Of a stretch of DNA of 64,000 nt, positions 17,870-27,646 are shown piece by piece. Origin of the DNA: Rudaea sp. 3F27F6. GTDB taxonomy: Bacteria > Pseudomonadota > Gammaproteobacteria > Xanthomonadales > Rhodanobacteraceae. The stretch covers positions 310,001-374,000 of the forward strand of contig NZ_SCNG01000004.1 in assembly GCF_005503555.1 (NCBI RefSeq), in the 5' to 3' direction. Within the stretch, counting starts at the first letter, position 1. Each line of letters starts with the position of its first letter. The notes beneath the pieces were generated by a model. That model did no database searches and was not told the DNA's origin. It saw nothing but the letters and a program-made list of their open reading frames with translations. A program made the translations under genes and the position numbers.

Positions 17870-18694
17870 ATGGCTCGCTTCGATATTTTGGTTCACGTGC
17901 GCCGCTACGAAGGCGATTCGCTCGCCGCAAATGTCGCACTCGCTTTGGCGCCGAGACTCGACGCCCACGTCTCCGGTCTTTACGTCGCCTCACTCGGCAC
18001 GGTCGCGTATTCGACGCTCGAAACCGTCGTGTTCCAGGTGCAGGAGGCCGACGAGTTGTACGGCACCGCACTCGCCCAGCGCGAAGGCTGGGCGCAGCGG
18101 CTCGTGGCGGCCGGGGTCGCCGGCGATTGGCTCGTCGCCCAGGGCGAACCGGTCGAGGCGATCTGTCACGCCGCACGCTGGTGCGATCTGGTCGTCGCCG
18201 AGCGCCCGCAATTGAATGCCGACGCACCGATCGGCTGGGGCATCGTCTCGCGCACCGTATTCGGCGCCGGCGTTCCCGTCGTCGTCGTCCCCGAAACATT
18301 GAAGCCGGCCAGCGTCGGCGAACGCGTTCTGGTCGCCTGGAACCACAGCCGCGAAGCCGCGCGCGCGGTCCACGGCGCGCTGCCGCTGCTGCGTCAGGCC
18401 AAGCAAGTCCTCGTGCTCGACGGCGCCGAACAGATGAGTCTCGTCGGCGCCCGCCATCTGCCTTCGCTCGATCTTGCCGCGTATTTCGCGCGGCACGGCG
18501 TCAACGCCGAGTTCCGCAAGTTCGATGCCACGAGCGGCTACGGCGCCGGCATCCTCGACACCGCACACAAGGCCGGCTCCGACCTCATCGTCATGGGCGC
18601 CTGGGGCCATTCGCGCATCGCCGAACTCGTGCTCGGCGGCGCCACGCGCCATCTGTTCCAATACAGCGACGTGCCGCTGTTCGTCGCACACTAA
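17870..18694 (+). CDS. Tandem-domain universal stress protein
   Basis: The protein has 274 residues made of two UspA-like domains (about 1-145 and 150-274). The C-terminal domain keeps the nucleotide-binding loop Gly-x2-Gly-x9-Gly (MGAWGHSRIAELVLGGATRH). The N-terminal domain lacks a clear version and may be degenerate. Usp proteins are cytosolic stress-survival factors of poorly defined biochemistry. A strong GGAGGGG precedes the ATG at 17870. It is monocistronic, convergent with the next gene. Confidence 0.92.
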   Translation: MARFDILVHVRRYEGDSLAANVALALAPRLDAHVSGLYVASLGTVAYSTLETVVFQVQEADELYGTALAQREGWAQRLVAAGVAGDWLVAQGEPVEAICHAARWCDLVVAERPQLNADAPIGWGIVSRTVFGAGVPVVVVPETLKPASVGERVLVAWNHSREAARAVHGALPLLRQAKQVLVLDGAEQMSLVGARHLPSLDLAAYFARHGVNAEFRKFDATSGYGAGILDTAHKAGSDLIVMGAWGHSRIAELVLGGATRHLFQYSDVPLFVAH

Positions 18695-18728
18695 ATCGCG
18701 CGACGCCGCTTATCGGCGCGTTGCGACG

Positions 18729-19214
18729 TCATCGTGCGAGATGAAGTTTCTCGCGCAGGGCCGTTTCGACTTTCTCGGGCGCATCGCCGCCGCTGCGGCG
18801 GTAGATGATTTTCCCGTGCGTATCGACCAGGAACAGTCCCGGCGTGCCTTTGACTGAGTACTGATCGGCAATCGCGTCGCCGTCGACAATCAAAGTGAAG
18901 CTCAGTTTGCGCTCGCGCAGCGTCTTGACCGGGTCGCCGTCTTCCTTGATGTCGATCGCGTAGACGTCGAGCTTGCCCGCGCCCGCGGCGGCGTAGACCT
19001 TCTGCACGTACGGCATCAATGCTTCGCAATACGGGCACCAGGTCGCCCAGAACAGCAGAACTGCCGGCCGCGGCAAATGCTGCGGATCGAAGCGGACCGT
19101 TTTCCCGTCCGCGGTCTTGCCCTGCCAGGCCAGGGCGGTTTCTTGTGCGAACGCAGCCTGCACGAACAAGCTTGCAGCGGCGGCGAGCAGGCAAATCAGC
19201 AGCAGTCGTTTCAT
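18729..19214 (-). CDS. TlpA/ResA-like periplasmic thioredoxin-fold protein
   Basis: The protein has 161 residues with a Sec signal (MKRLLLICLLAAAASLFVQA, cut after AFA). The thioredoxin fold has an active site CPYC in LLFWATWCPYCEALMPY and a cis-proline loop KGTPGLFLVD. Proteins of this type reduce or exchange disulfides in the periplasm, often in cytochrome c maturation; no such genes are adjacent here, so the partner is unknown. It stands alone, convergent with the universal stress gene. Confidence 0.9.
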   Translation of the reverse strand: MKRLLLICLLAAAASLFVQAAFAQETALAWQGKTADGKTVRFDPQHLPRPAVLLFWATWCPYCEALMPYVQKVYAAAGAGKLDVYAIDIKEDGDPVKTLRERKLSFTLIVDGDAIADQYSVKGTPGLFLVDTHGKIIYRRSGGDAPEKVETALREKLHLAR

Positions 19215-19356
19215 GCGAAAGTCTCCGGGGCGGACGAAAGGCGCGGTGCAACGGCGGCCCTCCTGCAGTAGACGGAGCGCCGGCGCGAAACCTTACGGCT
19301 GGCGAAAAATGTCATCAGCCGGCATGCTACTGCCACACTCGCCCCGACACGCCGCC

Positions 19357-20067
19357 ATGTCCGAATCCCGCCCTGCGCCGCGCAGCTACCGCTACTACGA
19401 TCTGATCCTCGGCGCCTTCGTCTGCACGATTCTCTGCTCGAACCTGATCGGGCCGGCCAAAGTCGCGAACGTGCATCTGCCGGTGATCGGTGACCTCAGC
19501 TTCGGCGCCGGCGTGTTGTTCTTCCCGATCTCCTACGTGTTCGGCGACATCCTCACCGAGGTCTACGGCTACGCGCGTGCGCGCCGCGTGATCTGGTCCG
19601 GCATCGCCGCGCTGGTCTTCGCCTCGATCATGGCGAGCGTCGTCGTCGCCCTGCCGCCGGCCGCGGGCTGGCACGGCCAGGAAGCCTACGAATCGATCTT
19701 CGGCCAGACCCCGCGCATCGTGTTCGCCTCGATCACCGCGTTCTTCTTCGGCGAGTTCGTCAATTCGTATACTTTGGCAAAAATGAAATTGTGGACCAAC
19801 GGCAATGCGCTGTGGTCGCGCATCATCGGCTCGACCATTGCGGGCGAAGGTGTCGACTGCCTCGTGTTCTACCCGACCGCATTTCTCGGCGTCTGGGACA
19901 CCAAGCTCGTGTTTGCGGTCATGGTGTCGAACTACGTGATGAAGGTGGTCTGGGAAATCCTCGCGACGCCGCTGACCTACCGCATCGTCGCCGCGCTCAA
20001 ACGCGCGGAAAACGAGGACTACTTCGACCGCGACACGCAGTTCACACCGTTCACTCTGCGCACCTGA
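19357..20067 (+). CDS. yhhQ: Queuosine precursor transporter (YhhQ/VUT family)
   Basis: The protein has 236 residues of the VUT family (DUF165), with about six membrane helices. Family features include SNLIGPAKV, SFGAGVLFFPISYVFGDILTEVYGY and FFFGEFVNSYTLAKMKLWTNG. YhhQ imports pre-Q0/pre-Q1 for tRNA queuosine modification. Two in-frame ATGs are possible (19324 and 19357); I chose 19357 because the charged N-terminus then leads straight into helix 1. Neither has a strong ribosome site. A short AT-rich patch (TATACTTTGGCAAAAATG) occurs near 19769. Confidence 0.9.
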   Translation: MSESRPAPRSYRYYDLILGAFVCTILCSNLIGPAKVANVHLPVIGDLSFGAGVLFFPISYVFGDILTEVYGYARARRVIWSGIAALVFASIMASVVVALPPAAGWHGQEAYESIFGQTPRIVFASITAFFFGEFVNSYTLAKMKLWTNGNALWSRIIGSTIAGEGVDCLVFYPTAFLGVWDTKLVFAVMVSNYVMKVVWEILATPLTYRIVAALKRAENEDYFDRDTQFTPFTLRT

Positions 20068-20283
20068 CCCGCCGCGCGTTTTTCGCGCTTTCGCCCGCGG
20101 CCGCCTACGGCGCCCGCGCAAACTTCGATTGACCACCGTCCCCAAGGCCACCTACCATCCGCGCGCTTTTGCGTGCGGCCCGGAGCGGCCGCGCGCACGA
20201 GACTCGATCGGGCCGCCCCGCCCGGTCGTGTCGTCGGGACAGTTCCCGGCGATTCTCATAAACACACAAGAGGTATTGGAGTA

Positions 20284-20817
20284 ATGAAGAAAGTTCTATT
20301 GGCCAGCGTCTTGGCCGCGTCGATTCTCGTCGCCAATCCGGCCGCCGCGCAGACTGCCGACGGCAGCTTTTTCGTCGGCGGCGATATCGGGCATGCCAAG
20401 CTGGACGAGAGCGGCCTGGATTCCGGCAATCTGTTCGCGGTCAACGGCGGTTATCGCTGGCAGATCGCCCCGGCACTGAAGATCGGCGCGGAAGGCGGCT
20501 ATGTGCAGCTCGGCGATTTCGACGCGGGCTGGGCCGACGCCAAGGCCAAGATGAAGGGCTGGACGCTCGGCGGAAACCTGCACTACAACTTCACGCCGAA
20601 TTGGTACGCGTCGGCGCGCCTCGGCGCGTTCTTTGCCGACCTCTCGTTCTCCTCGCGCTACGGTTCGTACAGCGATGACCGCACGGGCAGCTACGGCGGC
20701 GTCGGTTTCGGTTACGACTTCAGCAACAACGCGAGCGTGGGCCTGAACTACACGCACTTCCGCGTCGCGGGCAGCGACGTGAATGCGCTGTCGGTCAACG
20801 GCGAGTGGCGCTTCTGA
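20284..20817 (+). CDS. OmpA-like/OmpW-like outer-membrane beta-barrel protein
   Basis: The protein has 177 residues. The signal peptide is MKKVLLASVLAASILVANPAAAQ. The mature part is an eight-stranded-type barrel with alternating aromatic strands (GYRWQIAPALKIGAEGGYV, NLHYNFTPNWYASARLGAFF, GVGFGYDFSNNASVGLNYTHF) and a C-terminal Phe (NGEWRF) as recognised by BamA. There is no peptidoglycan-binding domain. AAGAGG lies about 10 bases before the ATG. It is followed at once by a bidirectional terminator shared with rpoD. Function beyond a small porin or structural barrel cannot be assigned. Confidence 0.88.
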   Translation: MKKVLLASVLAASILVANPAAAQTADGSFFVGGDIGHAKLDESGLDSGNLFAVNGGYRWQIAPALKIGAEGGYVQLGDFDAGWADAKAKMKGWTLGGNLHYNFTPNWYASARLGAFFADLSFSSRYGSYSDDRTGSYGGVGFGYDFSNNASVGLNYTHFRVAGSDVNALSVNGEWRF

Positions 20818-20839
20818 GCGAAGCAAAACTCGGGGTAAC

Positions 20840-20866
20840 AAAAAAGGCCGCATTGCGGCCTTTTTT
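20840..20866. terminator. Bidirectional intrinsic terminator (barrel gene / rpoD)
   Basis: GGCCGC (20846-20851), loop ATT, GCGGCC (20855-20860), flanked by six A on the left and six T on the right. It serves both convergent genes. Confidence 0.95.
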
Positions 20867-20886
20867 GTCGGCTTTCGTCGAATTGC

Positions 20887-22746
<1,860 letters not shown>

Positions 22747-22805
22747 GGAATCTGCGGCTTAAAGCTAAAGACTGGAAAGTATAGGAGGGGTGTCAAGGCG
22801 AGGCC

Positions 22806-22887
22806 GGGATTGGGGATTCGGGATCGGCAAGCTGGCCCGGGCGCAGACGCGGGCTCGCGCTCTACCTAATCCCGAATCTCCAATCCC
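22806..22887. repeat. Large inverted repeat (GGGATTCGGGATT family)
   Basis: Arms of 19 bases, GGGATTGGGGATTCGGGAT (22806-22824) and ATCCCGAATCTCCAATCCC (22869-22887), match at 18 of 19 positions around a 44-base centre, between dtd and rpoD. The AATCCC-type tandem motif is a dispersed intergenic repeat of a kind I associate with Xanthomonadales. A related block occurs at 57988-58014. It could end dtd transcripts. Confidence 0.75.
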
Positions 22888-22901
22888 GAATCCCGGCGCG
22901 C

Positions 22902-23342
22902 TCAGCGCGCCTCCAACCAGAACGTCACCGGTCCGTCGTTGACGAGACTGACCTTCATATGGGCACCGAAACGGCCGATTTCCACTGTCGGATGACGGAT
23001 TTTTGCCAATTCGACCAGACGGTTGAACCAACGTTCCCCTTCGGCGGGCGCCGCCGCAGTGGAAAAGCCCGGGCGCATGCCCGAACGCGTATCGGCGGCG
23101 AGGGTGAACTGGGAGACAAGCAGCAGCCCGCCGCCGGCCTGCGCCAGCGACAGGTTCATTTTCCCGTCCGCGTCGGCAAACACTCGATAGCCGAGGACGC
23201 GGTCGAGCAGGCGCTGGGTCTGCGCCTCGCCATCGCCGGGTTGCACACCGACCAGGGCGAGCAGGCCCGGCCCGATCCGGCCGACGATCTCGTTTTCGAC
23301 TTGCACGCTCGCCTCGGCGACGCGCTGGATCAGGGCAATCAT
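22902..23342 (-). CDS. dtd: D-aminoacyl-tRNA deacylase
   Basis: The protein has 146 residues, full length. It hydrolyses D-amino acids (and glycine) mischarged on tRNA. The conserved motifs [12 protein letters not shown] (SQ-T loop) and [11 protein letters not shown] (GP cis-dipeptide motif) are present. The start is [15 protein letters not shown]. It is divergent from the acyltransferase gene. Confidence 0.96.
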   Translation of the reverse strand: MIALIQRVAEASVQVENEIVGRIGPGLLALVGVQPGDGEAQTQRLLDRVLGYRVFADADGKMNLSLAQAGGGLLLVSQFTLAADTRSGMRPGFSTAAAPAEGERWFNRLVELAKIRHPTVEIGRFGAHMKVSLVNDGPVTFWLEAR

Positions 23343-23435
23343 GGGTTTCCGATGCGGCGGCGGCCGCGGCCAGGGACGACCGCGCGATGGTCGCGGCTGG
23401 CCGCGGCGCGGTCAATCTGACCCGGCGCAAACGGC

Positions 23436-23441
23436 TACAAT
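23436..23441 (+). promoter_or_regulatory. TACAAT -10 element before the acyltransferase gene
   Basis: TACAAT in the context GGCTACAATCCGG ends 26 bases before the start codon at 23468. The same CTACAATnCG block precedes three other genes in the window at nearly the same distance. Confidence 0.5.
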
Positions 23442-23467
23442 CCGGTGTTTTCATCGTCGCCCTCCGC

Positions 23468-24352
23468 ATGCGCTGGTATATCTGGATCGTCTACGGCCTG
23501 CTGCGCCTGCTCGGCCTGCTGCCCCTGCGCACGTTGCAAGCGCTCGGCGCGGGCTTCGGCTGGCTGATCGGCCGCAGCGACAATCCGATGCGACGCAAGG
23601 CCGAGCACACTCTCTCTCGCATCAATACGGATTTCGGTGAGGAAAAGCGTCATTTTCTTCACGCGGCGCTCGGCGAAGCGGGCAAGTCCTTCCTCGAAAT
23701 CGCGAAAATCTGGACCGGCGATCCCGCGCGCACGCTCGCCCTGGTGCACGAAGTACGCGGCGGCGAGCTGTTCGACGCCGCGCTGGCGTCGGGACGCGGC
23801 CTGATCGTCGCCGCGCCGCACCTCGGCTGCTGGGAACTGCTCAATTACTGGCTGTGCAGCCGCACGAAGATCGCCATCGCCTACCGCCCGCCGCGCCAGC
23901 CCGAACTCGAACCGCTGCTGGTGCGCGCGCGCGGCGGCCTTGCCGCCGAGCAGGTCCGCGCCGAAGGCAGCGCCGGCGTGCGCACCTTGTTCAAGCGCCT
24001 CGCCGCGGGCGGCGTGGTCGGCATCCTGCCCGACCAGGAGCCGAAGCAGGGCGAGGGCGAATTCGCGCCGTTCTTCGGCCGGCCCGCGCTGACCATGGTG
24101 CTGCTCTCGCGCCTCGCCCAGCGCACCGGCGCGACGGTGTTGTTCGCGTTTGCCGAGCGCCTGCCGCACGGCGCAGGCTACGTGCTGCATTTCCTGCCTG
24201 CGCCCGACGGCATCGCCGACGCCGATCTGCCGACCGCCGTCGCCGCGCTCAATCGCGGCGTCGAGAACTGTATCCGTCTGGCGCCGGCGCAGTACCAGTG
24301 GCACTACAAGCGCTACTCCGCACAGCCACCGGCAAAAGAGGTTGCCGATTAG
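23468..24352 (+). CDS. LpxL/HtrB-family lysophospholipid or lipid A acyltransferase
   Basis: The protein has 294 residues. An N-terminal membrane helix (WYIWIVYGLLRLLGLLPL) precedes an acyltransferase core with His-x4-Glu (PHLGCWELLN) and the family motif GVVGILPDQEPKQGEG. LpxL-type enzymes transfer secondary acyl chains from acyl-ACP to lipid A at the inner membrane. The ATG at 23468 is chosen because it begins just before the membrane helix and sits about 27 bases after a TACAAT element; the frame is open further upstream. Whether it acts on Kdo-lipid A or another lysolipid is not decided by sequence. Confidence 0.9.
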   Translation: MRWYIWIVYGLLRLLGLLPLRTLQALGAGFGWLIGRSDNPMRRKAEHTLSRINTDFGEEKRHFLHAALGEAGKSFLEIAKIWTGDPARTLALVHEVRGGELFDAALASGRGLIVAAPHLGCWELLNYWLCSRTKIAIAYRPPRQPELEPLLVRARGGLAAEQVRAEGSAGVRTLFKRLAAGGVVGILPDQEPKQGEGEFAPFFGRPALTMVLLSRLAQRTGATVLFAFAERLPHGAGYVLHFLPAPDGIADADLPTAVAALNRGVENCIRLAPAQYQWHYKRYSAQPPAKEVAD

Positions 24353-24371
24353 CTTCGTGTAAACGCGCTTT

Positions 24372-25304
24372 CTACTTGCAGAGCGCGTCCAGTTTGTCTT
24401 CGGGCAGAGCGTTGTACAGCGCCGTCACCTGCGGCGGATTGTTCAGATGCTTCGCGCGGCGCACCTGATTGAGAAACGTATACGAGCGCGGCACCAGCGG
24501 ATTCGGATCGAATCGATAAGCCGGATCGGCGAGCGCATCGGCAAGGCCGATGAACTTGACCCCGCGCTGCTCGTACGCGGTGAGCAACGAGTCCATCATG
24601 TCCGCGTTGAACCGCGAGAGATGCAGCAACAGAACATGCTTGATGGGCCGCCCGAAATCGAGCGTCGCCAGTTGTTCGGCGATATCGACCGCGCCGCGCG
24701 CATTGTCGATGAAGCTGGACTTGAGCCAGTCGATACTCGCGGTATCATGTTTCGCCAGACAGCGCTCGTACGGGGCGATCCATTCGTAGTCGAAAAAATC
24801 GACCGTGACTTCGGCGATGCGATAGTGCCGCTCCGCGAGGAATTGGCGGACTCCGGCACGCTTTTCGACCGTGTCGCCTTCGGCGAGGAACGGAAAGCGG
24901 AAGTAGCGAAAGTCTTTGTCGCCCATCAATTCGCGCAGCAGCGGATCGTTCTTGCCGATGTCGGCTAGGTAGTCGGACAACGGCGTCTTCACGAGATCTA
25001 GATGCGAATACGTGTGGTTGCCGAGCAATTGCCCGCCGGCCACCCACAGTTCGAGCACGCGGCGCGCCTGCGGCTCATCGGCAAGGCGCCCGCCATTGAT
25101 CATGCCGTACACGCCGGTCAGGTGATGCTTGCGCAACGCGGCAAGCATCGTTTCGACCGTTTTCACGCGATCGCCTTTATCGAGGGCATGACCCGGCAGG
25201 TCATCCACCGTGACCGCGATTTCGGTGGCGGCTCTCGCCGGACTGAACGCGGCGGCGAATGCCACGACGAGCCCGAGAGCGAAAAACCGTTTCCACGCAT
25301 TCAT
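24372..25304 (-). CDS. Exported polysaccharide deacetylase (NodB-like)
   Basis: The protein has 310 residues with a Sec signal (MNAWKRFFALGLVVAFAAAF, cut near ARA). The NodB homology domain shows motif 1 VTVDDLPG (catalytic and metal Asp) and motif 2 NHTYSHLDL (His-x3-His metal ligands). It is predicted to remove N-acetyl or O-acetyl groups from an envelope polysaccharide in the periplasm. Its ATG overlaps the stop of the upstream NHL-M23 gene in ATGA (25301-25304), so the two are translationally coupled and probably act on the same polymer. The first Asp-Asp pair and both His are intact. Confidence 0.9.
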   Translation of the reverse strand: MNAWKRFFALGLVVAFAAAFSPARAATEIAVTVDDLPGHALDKGDRVKTVETMLAALRKHHLTGVYGMINGGRLADEPQARRVLELWVAGGQLLGNHTYSHLDLVKTPLSDYLADIGKNDPLLRELMGDKDFRYFRFPFLAEGDTVEKRAGVRQFLAERHYRIAEVTVDFFDYEWIAPYERCLAKHDTASIDWLKSSFIDNARGAVDIAEQLATLDFGRPIKHVLLLHLSRFNADMMDSLLTAYEQRGVKFIGLADALADPAYRFDPNPLVPRSYTFLNQVRRAKHLNNPPQVTALYNALPEDKLDALCK

Positions 25305-27502
25305 TGTCCTTTCCTCGCTGTCGACTTGGGACGCTTGCCGGTGCTCTTCGAAGGAACGGGTTCGATATCCGCGGGCTCCATCAACGCGATCGGAACATCG
25401 CGGTTTCTGACCGCCAGATTGCCCGCATAGTCGCTCGCGAAGATGCGCACGATGTAGTCGCCGGCCGGCAGCTCGTCCGTTTTCCACAACCCCGCAGCGA
25501 AACCGCCATCGCGCACCGTGTTCGTGGCGATATAGCGGAAGCGCGTCGCCGCACTGCCGTAGACGGTGATGCCGCTGTTCGCCGCGTAGGCGACCTTGGT
25601 CGCGTCGCTGTCGGCGGGAATGCGATCGAAGATCAGGTTCATGCGTGGCTGCTCGAAACCGGGCGCGGCTTTGCCGTCCTTGTCGAGGATTTGATAACCG
25701 AGCGAGTACAGGCCGAGGCGCCGGCGCGCTTCGTTGCCGTCGACCTGGTCCCAGGCTTCGACGACGATCGCAACGCCGCGCGCATCGCGCGGGACGATCA
25801 CGCGTCCGCGCCGCTTCTGTGTGAATGCCTTACCGTCGGCGTTCTCGATCTGGACGCTCTCGATGCGCGGCGCCACGTGGTCGGCGAAATCGGTGAAGCC
25901 GAGCGCGATTGCGTTGTGCGTGTAACCCCAGTTGCCCCAGGTCAGGTGCACGTGCGCCATCGCATTGGTCGTGCCGAGCACGTCGCCTGGGGCGAAGCGC
26001 GTGCCACGGCGTACGCGCACGCGGTCGAGCGCGCCGGTCTCGTCGCGGATCAACTGGAAGCGCGCGGGATCGAGCGGCGCATCCTTGAGGTTGCGCCCGA
26101 CGCGCATGTGGATGTAGCTCAGTGTGTCGAGGCTGAAGCCTTCGCGCAGCTCGCCGAGTCCCCAGGTGCTCAACGGGTCTTCGACCTTGGCGTCGGCGAT
26201 CGCGAGCACGGCCGCGCCGACGTTGTTGCGGATGTCGAGGCCGTCATGCAGATGATCGCGCGCGTCGCCGCCGTAGGCGCCGCGCGCCTCGCCGACCGTG
26301 CCGACGATTTCGTGACGCAGGTTCTGCGGCCGCACCGGCCAGCGCCCGCGCGTATCGGGCGCGGGTGCATCGCGCGCCGGACCGACGGGCGCGGGCGGCG
26401 TGGACGCCGACGCATCCGGCACCGGCCGTATCTCGTGCAGGCGATGACTCGCCGCATCGCTCAGGCGCAGCGCGCCATTCGCGTCGAGCGCGATTCCGGC
26501 CGGCCGCACGAAGCGGTCGCCGTCGCCGCTCGCGCCGGTCAGCACGGCCATCTGCGCATCGGGGGCGAACTGCAGGACGAGACCATGCGCCATGTCGCCG
26601 GCATAGAGATAGCCGTCGCGGGTCAGTGCGAGGCTCAGCGGCCGGCGCAGCAACACTTTGTCGCCGAGCGTCGTCGAGCGCGCAAACGTGTCGACCTTGC
26701 CGTCGGGCGCAACGCGCCTGATCGCCCCGTTGCCGGTGTCGGCGACCCAGACCGTGCCGGCCGGGTCGACGACGAGCGCACACGGCGTATCGAAGCTCGC
26801 TCCCGCGCCGATGCCGTCGCCGTAAGCCGGCCCGTCGCCGCCGGCGAGCGTGCTGACCATGCCGTCGGTGCCGATTACGCGAATGCGATCGTTGTACGTG
26901 TCGGCGACGTAGACTTTGCCGGCGGCGTCGACGGCAACGCCGATCGGCGCATCGAACTGTGCCTGCGCCGCCGCGCCGTCGCGGTAGCCCGCGCTTCCGG
27001 TGCCGGCGAGCGTCGTCACCTGACCCTGCGGCGTGATCTTGCGGATCGCGTGATTGCCCGTATCGGCGACATAGAGATTGCCGACTGCGTCGCGCGCAAG
27101 GCCCGAAGGCGTGTTGAACGCGGCGGCCGCGCCGATCCCGTCGGCAAAGCCCTCGCTGCCGCCGGCCAGAGTAGAGACCGCACCGTCCGCGCCGATGCGA
27201 CGGATGCGATTGCTGCCGCCGGCGTCAGCGACGTAAAGATTGCCCGCCGGATCGAGCGCAATGCCCCAGGGGTCGGAGTAGCGCGCTTGCGCGACGGGCC
27301 CGTCGCGCAAGCCATCGATGCCATCACCGGAGACGAGGGCGATGCGCGCGGGCCAGCCGAACGCGGTCGGCTTCGGGCCGGCCGGCACCGACGCGGGCAC
27401 CGGCTTCGACGCTTGCTGAACAGGCGGATTCCCGCCGAAAAACACGAAGGCGAGCGAACTGGCGACGAGCACAAGAAACAAAATCAGGATTCGTCGCGTC
27501 AT
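25301..27502 (-). CDS. Membrane-anchored NHL beta-propeller with M23 peptidase-like domain
   Basis: The protein has 733 residues from ATG 27502; the open frame extends to 27850, but only this Met leads into the N-terminal membrane anchor (ILILFLVLVASSLAFVFF). NHL repeats cover about 70-360 (WGIALDPAGNLYVADAGGSN and LARDAVGNLYVADTGNHAIR and similar). A linker rich in Pro and Ala follows (360-390), then a region with M23 hallmarks: His419-x3-Asp423 (HDGLDIRNNVGAAVLAIADA), His465 (SYIHM) and His517-x-His519 (HVHL). A C-terminal beta-rich part (about 545-700) looks like an Ig-type fold. The protein probably sits on the periplasmic side. It is coupled to a polysaccharide deacetylase. The domain pairing is unusual to me; the peptidase activity is inferred. 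Confidence 0.85.
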   Translation of the reverse strand: MTRRILILFLVLVASSLAFVFFGGNPPVQQASKPVPASVPAGPKPTAFGWPARIALVSGDGIDGLRDGPVAQARYSDPWGIALDPAGNLYVADAGGSNRIRRIGADGAVSTLAGGSEGFADGIGAAAAFNTPSGLARDAVGNLYVADTGNHAIRKITPQGQVTTLAGTGSAGYRDGAAAQAQFDAPIGVAVDAAGKVYVADTYNDRIRVIGTDGMVSTLAGGDGPAYGDGIGAGASFDTPCALVVDPAGTVWVADTGNGAIRRVAPDGKVDTFARSTTLGDKVLLRRPLSLALTRDGYLYAGDMAHGLVLQFAPDAQMAVLTGASGDGDRFVRPAGIALDANGALRLSDAASHRLHEIRPVPDASASTPPAPVGPARDAPAPDTRGRWPVRPQNLRHEIVGTVGEARGAYGGDARDHLHDGLDIRNNVGAAVLAIADAKVEDPLSTWGLGELREGFSLDTLSYIHMRVGRNLKDAPLDPARFQLIRDETGALDRVRVRRGTRFAPGDVLGTTNAMAHVHLTWGNWGYTHNAIALGFTDFADHVAPRIESVQIENADGKAFTQKRRGRVIVPRDARGVAIVVEAWDQVDGNEARRRLGLYSLGYQILDKDGKAAPGFEQPRMNLIFDRIPADSDATKVAYAANSGITVYGSAATRFRYIATNTVRDGGFAAGLWKTDELPAGDYIVRIFASDYAGNLAVRNRDVPIALMEPADIEPVPSKSTGKRPKSTARKGQ

Positions 27503-27646
27503 GCGGGCTACGGTCGTTCGAAAGCGCGCGAGTATCGGCTCGTTGCCACGCGTAATGCAAACCTCGCACGCCGTCTGCACATTCGCGCAGCGCGAATCCA
27601 CTGCGAAATCACGAACTTTTGTGCCGCCGCAGGGTAAAGTATCGGC

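Noticed and set aside
25259-27637. A 792-codon open frame on the plus strand opposite the NHL-M23 gene
   Set aside because: It is a low-complexity Arg/Asp/Ala translation with no motif, fully antisense to a gene with clear repeats and signal anchor.
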